A stretch of DNA of 64,000 nucleotides from G963422745 sp963422745 (lineage in GTDB: Bacteria > Actinomycetota > Acidimicrobiia > Acidimicrobiales > Aldehydirespiratoraceae): NCBI GenBank assembly GCA_963422745.1, contig OY730477.1, positions 1 through 64,000 on the forward strand, given 5' to 3'. A program made the translations under genes and the position numbers. This document shows positions 53,891 to 62,376 of the stretch, piece after piece; position 1 is the first letter of the stretch; each line of letters starts with the position of its first letter. The notes below the pieces were generated by a model. It saw nothing but the letters and a program-made list of their open reading frames with translations. It was not told the DNA's origin and did not search any database.

Positions 53891-55738
53891 CTACGCAGGT
53901 TCAAGCCAACAATTGCAGGAAGGTTCTGCAGGAGGATGTATGTGGCCGCTGGGGAAGGCCGCGCCTGCCTTCACGGGTGCGGTGCTGCTGTTATTGGTAC
54001 AGTCGTCGCCGCAGCCACCAGAGCGATCGGTGCGCCATACAACAGGCCCGTTGACGATGGCGATGACGGCCAGTCCCTGAGCCGCTACCACTGCGGCGGA
54101 CACTGCCTCCCCGACTCGTTTGGTGCGACTCTCGCGGTAGATGCTGCGCACGGCTGAAGCCAGTTCGTCGGTTTCGGCACCCGATTCGATCAGGTCACGG
54201 AGGCGCCGGTCGACCGGCGCAAGAGCGAGTTCTTTGAAGTGTCCGGTTGCGACGCTGAGGTCTACGGATCTGGGGGCATTGACCGACGACATCAACTCCG
54301 ATAGCACCGAGGTCAGCGCAGCGTTGTAGGAATGCGAGCGATTCGTGGACTCAATCAAGTTCGTGACGGCTGTAGCTCCGTTGCGACGAATGCCGTCCAA
54401 CAGGGTGCTTTGCTCGTCAACAAGCACCCGTTTCAGTGCCCGTGAAGCCCTATCAATAGCGGTCCTTGTGGCTGTCGGCGGTTCGGAGTCCAGCACAAGA
54501 GGGGTCCCTTGGTCCGGCGGCGAATCAGCCGCTGCGTTGCGAAGCTTGGCGAAGATGATGTCGCCGGGATCCGACCCCGTTGCTTGGTCGGGACCGGACG
54601 GTTCGGACTTCGACGTTGCAGGTTCGGTGATCGCACCAACCGGCACAGAATCGGGCGGAGAGGCTTCAGATGGTTCCGGCTTGGAATCAACAGATTCTGA
54701 CTTCGCGTCGATCGGGTCCCGGCTGACCCCTGACCGGTCCGAATCCGTCACCGAGGGTTCAACACCGAGATCCCGGGGTTCGGGGTCCACGGCGTCATTC
54801 GGGTAGGGTGCAGCATCCGGGTCGGCCTCGGAGGAAGCCAACTCCGGCGACTGGGGCTCGCTCGCTTGCGCGCCGGTACCGATCGACAAGATGTCCGCAT
54901 CGCCGGGCAACTCCCGCTCTGCGTCGGGCTCGGGGGCCCCGTCATCCTCAATGAGTAGGTGGCCGATCAGGCGAGCCTCCTCTACTTCGGCTTCGAGTTC
55001 GGCAAGCGTCGGTTCGGGCGACTCACCGGTACGCAAACCTGCGCGTTCCGCGGCCCGTCGCGCCTCGGGCACCGACGCCAACAGGTCCGCTACCGCAGCT
55101 TCGACGCTCTTTTGCACAACCGCCAGCGACTCAAGCAAGCGATCACGTCCAGCACGCAATTGTTCCACCTGGGTACGGCCAGACTGACGTTTTCGCCCGA
55201 GATCAAGCAATATCCGCTCGCGCAGGACCTGCGCCTCGCTCACCATTTCTCGACCACGAACCCTCCCGCTCTCGACGAGCCCGGCGGCAGTTTCTTGGGC
55301 CTCGGCGATGACCTCATCGCGAAGGGCTGATCCCTCAGCCCGGATAGCATCGGCAGCCGAAACCGCCTCCGTGCGAATGGTATTCGCGGCAGAAGTCGCC
55401 GCCTCTTCGATGGCTGCGGCCTCGCGTTCAGCACGCTCGGTCCTTTCGGTGGCTGCGACATGAGCAGCCTCCAGCACCTGCATCGCCTCGGATCCGAGGG
55501 CACTCGCCACCCGGTGAGCATCCAAGCGTCCCCCGTCGGGGCCTTGGTCCGAGATCTCCTTCTCGGCCTCAAGGAGTCGCTCGTTGAGCTCGTCGCCTTG
55601 CCGACGCAGGTCGGCAATCTCAGCGGCGACCCTGCGCAGAAGAGCACGAACCGCAGCCGGCTCGAATCCGCGTCGTACCAGCGGAAACTGGGCATGATCC
55701 AACAGCGAGAGGTCGATCGGGTCTCTAGAAGGCATCAC
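53891..55738 (-). CDS. DivIVA-like coiled-coil protein with a phage-head-like Cys/His tail
   Basis: 615 residues. N-terminus (SLLDHAQFPLVRRGFEPAAVRALL) is DivIVA-like, followed by a long coiled coil (residues about 40-230, Glu/Ala/Arg-rich), a disordered acidic Pro/Ser/Asp region (about 240-400), a second helical part (about 410-560) and a C-terminal tail with CGDDCTNNSS...AFPSGHIHPPAEPSCNCWLEP. That tail resembles the end of Mu-F/SPP1-gp7-type phage head proteins (C-D-x-C, GHxHPP, CxC), which may bind zinc. DivIVA proteins sense curved membrane at poles and septa. The next gene upstream, 121 bases away, is a YlbL-type protease. Confidence 0.75.
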   Translation of the reverse strand: MMPSRDPIDLSLLDHAQFPLVRRGFEPAAVRALLRRVAAEIADLRRQGDELNERLLEAEKEISDQGPDGGRLDAHRVASALGSEAMQVLEAAHVAATERTERAEREAAAIEEAATSAANTIRTEAVSAADAIRAEGSALRDEVIAEAQETAAGLVESGRVRGREMVSEAQVLRERILLDLGRKRQSGRTQVEQLRAGRDRLLESLAVVQKSVEAAVADLLASVPEARRAAERAGLRTGESPEPTLAELEAEVEEARLIGHLLIEDDGAPEPDAERELPGDADILSIGTGAQASEPQSPELASSEADPDAAPYPNDAVDPEPRDLGVEPSVTDSDRSGVSRDPIDAKSESVDSKPEPSEASPPDSVPVGAITEPATSKSEPSGPDQATGSDPGDIIFAKLRNAAADSPPDQGTPLVLDSEPPTATRTAIDRASRALKRVLVDEQSTLLDGIRRNGATAVTNLIESTNRSHSYNAALTSVLSELMSSVNAPRSVDLSVATGHFKELALAPVDRRLRDLIESGAETDELASAVRSIYRESRTKRVGEAVSAAVVAAQGLAVIAIVNGPVVWRTDRSGGCGDDCTNNSSTAPVKAGAAFPSGHIHPPAEPSCNCWLEPA

Positions 55739-55860
55739 ATTGATGCTAGGACAGCCGAACCGCTGACGTGGGTATTGTCGGTTCGAGATCTAGTGCAGCC
55801 GGGGTTGGGAAGGTCCAGGACCCGTGTTGATAGAGGTCGCGGAGATGTTCGAGATTCGGT

Positions 55861-57042
55861 TCAGGCGGGGTTGGGAAGGTCCAACAATAGGTTCTGGGTG
55901 TCTCCGCCTAGCTCTGCGAGCGCATCAAGCGCTTCAGAAAGGCTGGTAACTCCGATCACTGGCATCGTTCCTGCTTCTTTTTTGGCTTCGGTGACCGAGT
56001 CTGTCGGAACAATGAAGAGTTCGGCTCCGGCTTGTTTGGCCACCGCTGCTTTCTTTTTCACCCCTCCCACGTTGCCGATCGTGCCATCAACGGTGATTGT
56101 GCCGGTGGCGGCAACGACGGCTCCACCGGTGAGTTCGCCCTCGGTGAGTAGATCGATCAACGTCAGTGTGAACGCCAGACCGGCAGACGGGCCGCCGATG
56201 GAGCCTGAATCAATCGTGATATCGAAAGGTAGAGCAATGTCGGTGTTTCTCACCATGATGTCGCCAACACCAATGAACCCACCCGGTTCATCATTTGGCC
56301 GGGTGCCGTAGACGAACTCGACCTGACGAACCCGACCCGTGACTACATCCTCAAGCACCAGCAGGGCACGCTCACCCGGCTTGGCGACATTGAGGATCGC
56401 ACGAAGCGATTCCATCGTCGTGACCGGTTGATCGTCGATTCCGATGATGACCTCTGTTACTTCCACAAGGCCAGCCACCGGACCGTCTTGCACGACGTAA
56501 CCGAATCCGATGCCAGTCTGGGTGATTGATTGCACGCCCAAAGCAGCCAGCGCCGCGACGACTGCGGCATCTTTGGATCCACGCATCAATGCGAGATTGC
56601 GCGTACGTTGCTCGGAGGGGGAACGATCACCGAACAACTCGGAGCGGGGACGTAGTTCAATATGGTCAACTACCGCTGACTCGACCCACTCCCATATCGT
56701 GACGTTGGAGTCAATGGCCACGGTGGTCAAGAGGATCTCGCCGTCATTGTCGAACACCGGAACACCCTCAATCGACACACGATCCGAGGTGGGCAACGCC
56801 GCACCCCGCTTGACAGCGACCGCTCCGACGTCGACCGGCGATTGTCCCGGAGTGATGCGACCCAACCACTGAGCAGGGATGACGAGAGAGGCCACCACTA
56901 AAGCCACGACCGTCCCGATGACGACGATCCACCGCACAGAAAAGAAGCGGCGGATACCCAATCGCGGGCCCCGGTCGGGCGGCGATAAGGTAGCGCCTGG
57001 TGATTCGGGTACTTGCGTCCTATCCACGTTCTTTGTACTCAT
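55861..57042 (-). CDS. PDZ/Lon-like membrane protease (YlbL type)
   Basis: 393 residues: one N-terminal membrane span (WIVVIGTVVALVVASLVIPA, residues 38-57), a PDZ domain (about 170-245, GIGFGYVVQDGPVAGLVEVTEVIIGIDDQPV) and a C-terminal S16 Lon-protease domain with nucleophile S286 (GSIGGPSAGLAFTL) and lysine in GGVKKKAAVAKQAG (329-331). It cleaves proteins at the outer face of the membrane. Actinobacterial members are linked to growth and division quality control (family knowledge). Confidence 0.92.
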   Translation of the reverse strand: MSTKNVDRTQVPESPGATLSPPDRGPRLGIRRFFSVRWIVVIGTVVALVVASLVIPAQWLGRITPGQSPVDVGAVAVKRGAALPTSDRVSIEGVPVFDNDGEILLTTVAIDSNVTIWEWVESAVVDHIELRPRSELFGDRSPSEQRTRNLALMRGSKDAAVVAALAALGVQSITQTGIGFGYVVQDGPVAGLVEVTEVIIGIDDQPVTTMESLRAILNVAKPGERALLVLEDVVTGRVRQVEFVYGTRPNDEPGGFIGVGDIMVRNTDIALPFDITIDSGSIGGPSAGLAFTLTLIDLLTEGELTGGAVVAATGTITVDGTIGNVGGVKKKAAVAKQAGAELFIVPTDSVTEAKKEAGTMPVIGVTSLSEALDALAELGGDTQNLLLDLPNPA

Positions 57043-57076
57043 GCACGTCGTTTAGGCCTTTTTCGAGATCCTAACG

Positions 57077-57442
57077 ATGGAGTCTGCATCGGGTGACCGT
57101 CAGACCGGCTCTACGGTACGCGATGCGCGGGACCATGATCCCGCCCACGGCCCCGTTGATGATCCCAAGCCTTGGATCACGGAACCTTCGCCACCACGCC
57201 TCAATCTTTCACGTAAACAATCCGAACGGTCCTTGATCAAAGCGCTGCGGATTCTCGGCATCCTACGCAGGAAGGTTGATCAACCCGTCGCCGGGCGCAA
57301 GGCCTACCCCCGCTGGTGGGAACGGCTCAGGGCATTGATTGTGCTGGTTGGCATCGTGTCGGGAATCGGGGTCGGCTTGGCAGCCGTGGTGGGCGTCACC
57401 ATTCTTGGTTTGGGGTTCCTGCTTGAGCAGGCGATCAGTTGA
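57077..57442 (+). CDS. Small single-pass membrane protein, function unknown
   Basis: 121 residues: a polar, acidic N-terminal half, a basic stretch (ILRRKVDQPVAGRKAYPRWWERLR) and a C-terminal Gly/Val-rich membrane span (ALIVLVGIVSGIGVGLAAVVGVTILGLGFLL). Divergent from the YlbL-type gene. It overlaps the next gene if that one starts at its TTG, so the pair is probably co-translated. Confidence 0.7.
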   Translation: MESASGDRQTGSTVRDARDHDPAHGPVDDPKPWITEPSPPRLNLSRKQSERSLIKALRILGILRRKVDQPVAGRKAYPRWWERLRALIVLVGIVSGIGVGLAAVVGVTILGLGFLLEQAIS

Positions 57443-58098
57443 TACAACAGCGCACCAATTCGCAGCGTCACCGGCCTGTAGAGGTATCGTTACCTGCATT
57501 GCTCGGTCGGCCACTGCGGCGCCGACGTTTAGTCGCAATGGCGGGGCACACAGATGACCTCCAAACCGCCCTGGCCGGTCTGGAAGATACCGATCACGCC
57601 GTCAGGGCTGCCGCTCTACGCTCCCTGGAACGGCTCGGTGCTCTCAACGCAGCGACCCTGCTTCGTGCGACAGGCGATCCCGGAGTACCAGTACGACTGA
57701 CCGCAATCGAACTTGCTGCATCGAGGCCTGAGATCGACGTGACGAACCTGCTCGAAGACCATGACGAATCGGTCGTTGAGCAAGCGGCGTGGTGCTGCGG
57801 CGAACGCCCCGACGATCATCGCCCGGTTGCAGGCCTGGTGAAATTGGCACGCGAACACACAAATCCGTTGGTTCGGGAGGCAGCGGTGGCATCTTTGGGC
57901 GCGCTCGGCAGTCCCGATGGTCGCTCGACGATCCTAGGGGCCATGCACGACAAGCCAGCGATTCGGCGGCGCGCCGTAATCGCCATGGCTGGGCTTGATG
58001 GCCCTGACATCACCGAGGCGATTGACCACGCACGCCATGACCGGGATCGACAGGTGCGTGACACGGTCGCAGATCTCTGGGGGCCGGAGATCGACTAG
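57439..58098 (+). CDS. HEAT-repeat protein
   Basis: 219 residues from TTG at 57439 or 186 from ATG at 57538. Four to five HEAT/PBS-lyase-like helical repeats are visible: LEDTDHAVRAAALRSLERLG, TGDPGVPVRLTAIELAAS, TNPLVREAAVASLGALG, HDKPAIRRRAVIAMAGLD and HDRDRQVRDTVADLWG. Such proteins are scaffolds. TTG gives a four-base overlap with the upstream stop, but the conserved region fits the ATG better. Confidence 0.8.
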   Translation: MIQQRTNSQRHRPVEVSLPALLGRPLRRRRLVAMAGHTDDLQTALAGLEDTDHAVRAAALRSLERLGALNAATLLRATGDPGVPVRLTAIELAASRPEIDVTNLLEDHDESVVEQAAWCCGERPDDHRPVAGLVKLAREHTNPLVREAAVASLGALGSPDGRSTILGAMHDKPAIRRRAVIAMAGLDGPDITEAIDHARHDRDRQVRDTVADLWGPEID

Positions 58099-58200
58099 GG
58101 AACGGTGAACATGGGCGAAATGACGGAACCGGCACGCCAGAGCGACAATCAGATCCCAGCAATTGATCCGAGAATCTCCCAGTCTGAGTCAGAATGCGTC

Positions 58201-59220
58201 TCAGCGGCGCCGCGACGGATCACTATCGTCCATAAACATTGCCTGCAGGGCTCTGGGACGTTCGATGACCTGTCCCGCCCCAACAACGACCGTCTCCAGC
58301 GGCGTGCGCACCAACTTGACTTGCACTTCGCACTCACCGGAGAGGCGTGTCTCCATGCCTTTCAGCAGACCCCCACCGCCGACCAAGTGAATTCCTTCGA
58401 CCATGATGTCCTGCACGAGTTCGGGCGGAGCCAGGCCAAGACAGCTCAACATGGAGTCGACCACCGCAGCAACGGGTTCCTCAATGGCGGTTCGTATCTC
58501 CGCGGGCGCGATCAGCACTGTTTTGGGTAGTCCGCTTCGCAGCTCGCGACCACGGACCTCGGCACTCAACTCGTTCTCCGTCGGGGCGGCAGAGCCCAGC
58601 ACCATCTTGATCATCTCTGCGGTGCGCTCACCCACGGCGATGCCGTGTTCGTAGCGAACATGGGCCTGGATCGCCTCATCAATGTCGAACGAACCGACCC
58701 TGACCGCTTCGATCGCCACCACGCCCCCCATTGAGATCAACGCCGCCTCGGTTGTGCCGCCACCAATGTCGATGACCATGTTGCCCACGGGTTCATCGAT
58801 CGGGAGCCCAGCCCCTATTGCTGCCGCAACAGGTTGTTCCAATAGCGAGACCTCGGCCGCGCCCGCACGCCGGGCCGCTTCAATGACTGCGCGTCGTTCA
58901 ACGGCGGTGATCGCGGATGGTACACAGATTACGACCCGTGGCCGGTTGAGCCGGCTGACGCCGACGCGTTGCAACAGCAGCCGGATCATCTTCTGGGTGA
59001 TGTCAAAGTCGGTGATGGCACCCTTGCGCAACGGTCTGACAGCCACAATCGAGGCAGGAGTGCGCCCGATCATGTGCTCAGCCGAGTGTCCCATAGCCAG
59101 GACTTCGCCGTTCGTTTTGTTGATCGCTATGACCGAGGGTTCATTTAAGACGATGCCCTCACCGCGAACGTAGATCAAGGTGTTGGCCGTTCCAAGGTCG
59201 ATCGCGAGATCTCGTGCCAG
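58201..59220 (-). CDS. mreB: MreB-family actin-like protein, probable CTG start
   Basis: 340 residues from CTG at 59220. A later TTG (59178) would cut off the first nucleotide-binding loop, DLAIDLGTANTLIYVRG, and the in-frame TAG nine bases before the CTG rules out a start further upstream. AAGGAG lies nine bases before the CTG. Further actin-fold motifs: VVICVPSAITAVERRAVIEAA, NMVIDIGGGTTEAALISMGG and IHLVGGGGLLKGMETRL. MreB polymerises under the membrane and guides cell-wall growth. It is last in a coupled series behind moaE and a small membrane protein. Confidence 0.92.
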   Translation of the reverse strand: MARDLAIDLGTANTLIYVRGEGIVLNEPSVIAINKTNGEVLAMGHSAEHMIGRTPASIVAVRPLRKGAITDFDITQKMIRLLLQRVGVSRLNRPRVVICVPSAITAVERRAVIEAARRAGAAEVSLLEQPVAAAIGAGLPIDEPVGNMVIDIGGGTTEAALISMGGVVAIEAVRVGSFDIDEAIQAHVRYEHGIAVGERTAEMIKMVLGSAAPTENELSAEVRGRELRSGLPKTVLIAPAEIRTAIEEPVAAVVDSMLSCLGLAPPELVQDIMVEGIHLVGGGGLLKGMETRLSGECEVQVKLVRTPLETVVVGAGQVIERPRALQAMFMDDSDPSRRR

Positions 59221-59226
59221 GGGTTT

Positions 59227-59433
59227 CTACTCCTTGTCCGAAGGGGAGTCCATCGTCACGATACCGCTGGGCTGCGGGCGCGGTGTCTGGCCTTCACGGT
59301 TACGGAACGCCCGCAGGTGCGAAGCCGAAACAATGCGTCGGCGGCGGAGACCCCTCGCCAGCAACCACAATAGGACCGAACCGACAACAGCGAACGATAA
59401 CGGAATCAGCAGGAACGCCAACTCCCCGGTCAC
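59227..59433 (-). CDS. Small single-pass membrane protein
   Basis: 68 residues: an N-terminal membrane span (LAFLLIPLSFAVVGSVLLWLLARGLRRRR) and a basic cytoplasmic tail. Its start overlaps the moaE stop by four bases and its last codons contain the ribosome site of mreB. Family not recognised; the conserved coupling suggests it is real. Confidence 0.7.
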   Translation of the reverse strand: MTGELAFLLIPLSFAVVGSVLLWLLARGLRRRRIVSASHLRAFRNREGQTPRPQPSGIVTMDSPSDKE

Positions 59434-60002
59434 GGCTTGGTCACCGGTCCGCGCGCATCTTCGCGGTTTCCGAGAACCGCGTTCTTGTGAGATGTGGCGA
59501 GCGGGTTGGCTTCACTGTGACCCACCTCGGAGATATGTTGTGCCTCCAAGCCCCACGACTCCCCGCCGGACCATGTTTCGCGTTTCCAGATGGGCACGGT
59601 GGCTTTCAGGGTGTCAATTCCGTAACGAGCCGCCGAGAATGCCTCAGGGCGGTGCGGCGACGACACAACAACAACAACCGACGGCTCACCCACCGGCACG
59701 ACACCGATGCGGTGCAACAATCCGATACGTCCGATCACCGGCCAGCGGCGACGCATCTCAACCTCAAGGAGACGGAGCCGGGGCGTAACGTGATCTTCGT
59801 ACGCCTCATATTCCAGTCGCTCAACGCCTGAGCGGCCAGGGGCATGATCACGCGCGGTGCCACAGAACAATACCAGAGCTCCGCAGTCGGGTCTCACCGC
59901 CCAGTCCGCTGCCGTTCCCACAGGCAACGCCATGTCGGTCAAACCGACCCAGGTGTCGTCGTCAACCGGCGCGAACATCACTCCATAGTAGGTCCGACCC
60001 AC
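59430..60002 (-). CDS. moaE: Molybdopterin synthase catalytic subunit
   Basis: 190 residues with the MoaE pattern: DCGALVLFCGTARDH, VERLEYEAYEDHV, RIGLLHRIGVVPVGEPSVVVVVSSPHRPEAF and the active-site lysine in TLKATVPIWKRE. It transfers sulfur from thiocarboxylated MoaD to precursor Z. A C-terminal extension of about 40 residues follows the core. No other molybdopterin gene is near. An inner ATG (59978) is possible. Confidence 0.92.
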   Translation of the reverse strand: MGRTYYGVMFAPVDDDTWVGLTDMALPVGTAADWAVRPDCGALVLFCGTARDHAPGRSGVERLEYEAYEDHVTPRLRLLEVEMRRRWPVIGRIGLLHRIGVVPVGEPSVVVVVSSPHRPEAFSAARYGIDTLKATVPIWKRETWSGGESWGLEAQHISEVGHSEANPLATSHKNAVLGNREDARGPVTKP

Positions 60003-60071
60003 GAATCACCGACACATTGACGCCGTGTCAAGGTGATGATGCGTGGGTTCGGCCCGCCCGGTTGACGCCGC

Positions 60072-61175
60072 TCATTGCGGACTTCTTGACATGCAGGCAC
60101 CTCGGCGAAATCGACGTATTATCACCATCATCAGCGCTGCCCCCGAAACGATCACGGACGCCGCTGCAGCAAGTATCAGTTCCTGTCGGCGTCCCGCTGG
60201 GATCCGGTCGAAGGGACCGGGTTCGTGCGACACAACCCACGCTTCTTCGTTGCTGTAGTTCGCGGACCAGCCGAGGTTGCGAATCCGGTCGTTCGCAACC
60301 ACCCAGGAGTGCGAGGTGTATGGGATTATCCCTGGTGGAATCGGCGCGACTCCAGCGCGCCAGCGCACCGCAGCGAGCGCTTTTGCTGCCCACGACGGCA
60401 CCCTCAGACGGGGCCGTGATCCCTCCAGATCGTGGAGGGAGTCGGGCGGTATCCAACCGTCGGGTGCCACGTTGGCGATCCCGTCGAAACCCGCGAGGAC
60501 AACGCACACCACCGCTGAGACGAGGTCATCTACGTGCAGATACTGAACCGGAGGATCACCCTCGGCTGCGATACCCACTCGAGCCGCGTGCAGCACCTGA
60601 GCGAGCGCACCGAGGTCGTCGTCGGTGACCACCGCGGTCGGGCGCAGGATGGCCGCGTTGGTAGCGCTGTTCGTACACCATCCCAGGACCTTCCGCTCCA
60701 GTTCGGCCCGCAGCATGGCCCAACCGAAGTCCGGATTCGGGTTCACAGCCGAGTCCTCGGTGATTGGCACGGGATTGCCCGTCCATGCGCCGTAGACCAT
60801 CGCCGTCGACAACATCACGAATTGGGTCACTTCGGCGTCGGTCGCCGCTTTCAACACCCGATCCATGATGCGCATCTCGATGTCCGCCGAGGCTTCATCA
60901 ACATCGGCTGGCCTGACCGCAACAGCTAGATGCACCACCACGGCGACCCCAGCGAAGGTCTCCTTCAGATTCTCGGTGAGAAGGTCCCCACACACCGTCC
61001 TCACACCGGCAGGCGCAGCTATGCGAATACGGTCGATCGCAACGACCTCCACGCCAGGTTGTGTCGCAAGGGCAGCCACGACCCTCGAACCGATAGCGCC
61101 CGCAGCTCCTGTGACGGCCACCCGAATCAACGGATGCCTCGTATGCAAGAGCAGTTGATTCCAGTGTTCACTCAT
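60072..61175 (-). CDS. NAD-dependent epimerase/dehydratase-like membrane-anchored protein
   Basis: 367 residues. Extended-SDR Rossmann fold RVAVTGAAGAIGSRVVAAL; VVVHLAVAVRP, SSTAMVYGAW-type segment (LSTAMVYGAW), but the usual YxxxK is reduced to GWAMLRAELE, so the catalytic Tyr appears to be replaced by Trp. A C-terminal membrane span (LILAAAASVIVSGAALMMVIIRRF) follows. It may bind rather than turn over a sugar-nucleotide or lipid-linked substrate (inference). Divergent from the zinc protease gene. Confidence 0.8.
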   Translation of the reverse strand: MSEHWNQLLLHTRHPLIRVAVTGAAGAIGSRVVAALATQPGVEVVAIDRIRIAAPAGVRTVCGDLLTENLKETFAGVAVVVHLAVAVRPADVDEASADIEMRIMDRVLKAATDAEVTQFVMLSTAMVYGAWTGNPVPITEDSAVNPNPDFGWAMLRAELERKVLGWCTNSATNAAILRPTAVVTDDDLGALAQVLHAARVGIAAEGDPPVQYLHVDDLVSAVVCVVLAGFDGIANVAPDGWIPPDSLHDLEGSRPRLRVPSWAAKALAAVRWRAGVAPIPPGIIPYTSHSWVVANDRIRNLGWSANYSNEEAWVVSHEPGPFDRIPAGRRQELILAAAASVIVSGAALMMVIIRRFRRGACMSRSPQ

Positions 61176-61188
61176 CTACCATGCCCTC

Positions 61189-62376
61189 ATGAACGACGGA
61201 TCTCCACCCGAGGACCCGTCGGGTGGTGCCGGGTTCCTGGATGCATTAATGCGCACACTTCGCCAAGGCAGCCCGGACGGCGCCTCTGCTGCGCGCACAA
61301 TCGCTCATTCAATGGCGAACGAAGGTCGATCCGAGCCCAACGTGGACCCGGGTGAGCGCAACACGGTCTCGGAGCTGGCAAGGGTTGCCGAACTACAAGT
61401 CGCAGAGGTAACGGGCCTGTCGGTGGCTAGCACCTCTGCTCTTCGCGTGGAGGTGCTCAATCGGTCGCAGTGGGCGGATCGTACACTAGCCGACTATCGG
61501 TCGCTGCTGGGCACCCTCACGCAATCGATGGCGGACGCGATGCAAGGGTCCGGGGCCGACGACGACCCTATGGCGTCGATGATGCGGAGCCTGTCCGGGT
61601 TGCTTGCCCCGATCTTGTCGGCGGTGACCACCGGTTCAATGGTCGGCAACCTCGCACGAAGAGCCCTGGGCGGCTACGAACTCCCGGTACCCCGAACCAC
61701 CGACCACCACGACAACACCATCTCGATCCTGTTGCCCAACGTTGACCGATTCGCCGATGACTGGTCATTGGATCGCACCGACGCTCGACTATGGGTCGCT
61801 CTTCATGAGGTCGCACATCACGCGGTTCTAAATGTTGGCCACATCCGTGAGCAGATCGACCGGCTGCTGCAGTACCACGCCTCAAGCTTCGAGTCCGACT
61901 CCGACACCCTCATTTCGCGACTCGGGGACTTCGATCCGACCGCCGGGCCCGATGGACTCAGCGAGTTGCAATCGATGCTCACCGATCCCGAACTGGTTCT
62001 GGGAGCGGTGCGCAGCACCCGCCAGGAGGCAATCCAACCCGAATTGACGACGATCGTGGCCGCCGTCAGCGGATATGTCGATCACGTGATGGACCGGATC
62101 GGCGGCGGCCTCATCGGTACGTACCGAATGCTCAGCGAGGCGATGAGGAGGCGACGGGTGGATGCCAACGCCGAGGACCGATTCACGGAGCGTCTGTTGG
62201 GACTTGAGCTTGACTTCGCCTGCTATGACCTCGGGGCCGCATTTGCGTCCGGTGTTGTTGAACGGGCCGGTGAAGCAGGACTGCAGCGACTCTTTTCGAA
62301 TCCCACGCATCTCCCTACACCCGCTGAGATTCGGGCACCGGGTCTCTGGTTGGCGCGAATCGACCTAGAGGGCTGA
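61189..62376 (+). CDS. DUF2342-type zinc-dependent metalloprotease
   Basis: 395 residues. Zinc site H206-E-V-A-H210 in LWVALHEVAHHAVLNVGHIREQI; the long helical N-terminus (SELARVAELQVAEVTGL, ALRVEVLNRSQWADRTLADYRSLLGTL) and C-terminus match DUF2342 zincin-like hydrolases found in actinobacteria. No signal peptide is seen. Its 3' end overlaps the converging MFS gene by 12 bases. Confidence 0.9.
   Translation: MNDGSPPEDPSGGAGFLDALMRTLRQGSPDGASAARTIAHSMANEGRSEPNVDPGERNTVSELARVAELQVAEVTGLSVASTSALRVEVLNRSQWADRTLADYRSLLGTLTQSMADAMQGSGADDDPMASMMRSLSGLLAPILSAVTTGSMVGNLARRALGGYELPVPRTTDHHDNTISILLPNVDRFADDWSLDRTDARLWVALHEVAHHAVLNVGHIREQIDRLLQYHASSFESDSDTLISRLGDFDPTAGPDGLSELQSMLTDPELVLGAVRSTRQEAIQPELTTIVAAVSGYVDHVMDRIGGGLIGTYRMLSEAMRRRRVDANAEDRFTERLLGLELDFACYDLGAAFASGVVERAGEAGLQRLFSNPTHLPTPAEIRAPGLWLARIDLEG

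Noticed and set aside
59178..59180. TTG start for mreB
   Set aside because: It would remove the conserved first nucleotide-binding loop that is encoded upstream in the same frame.
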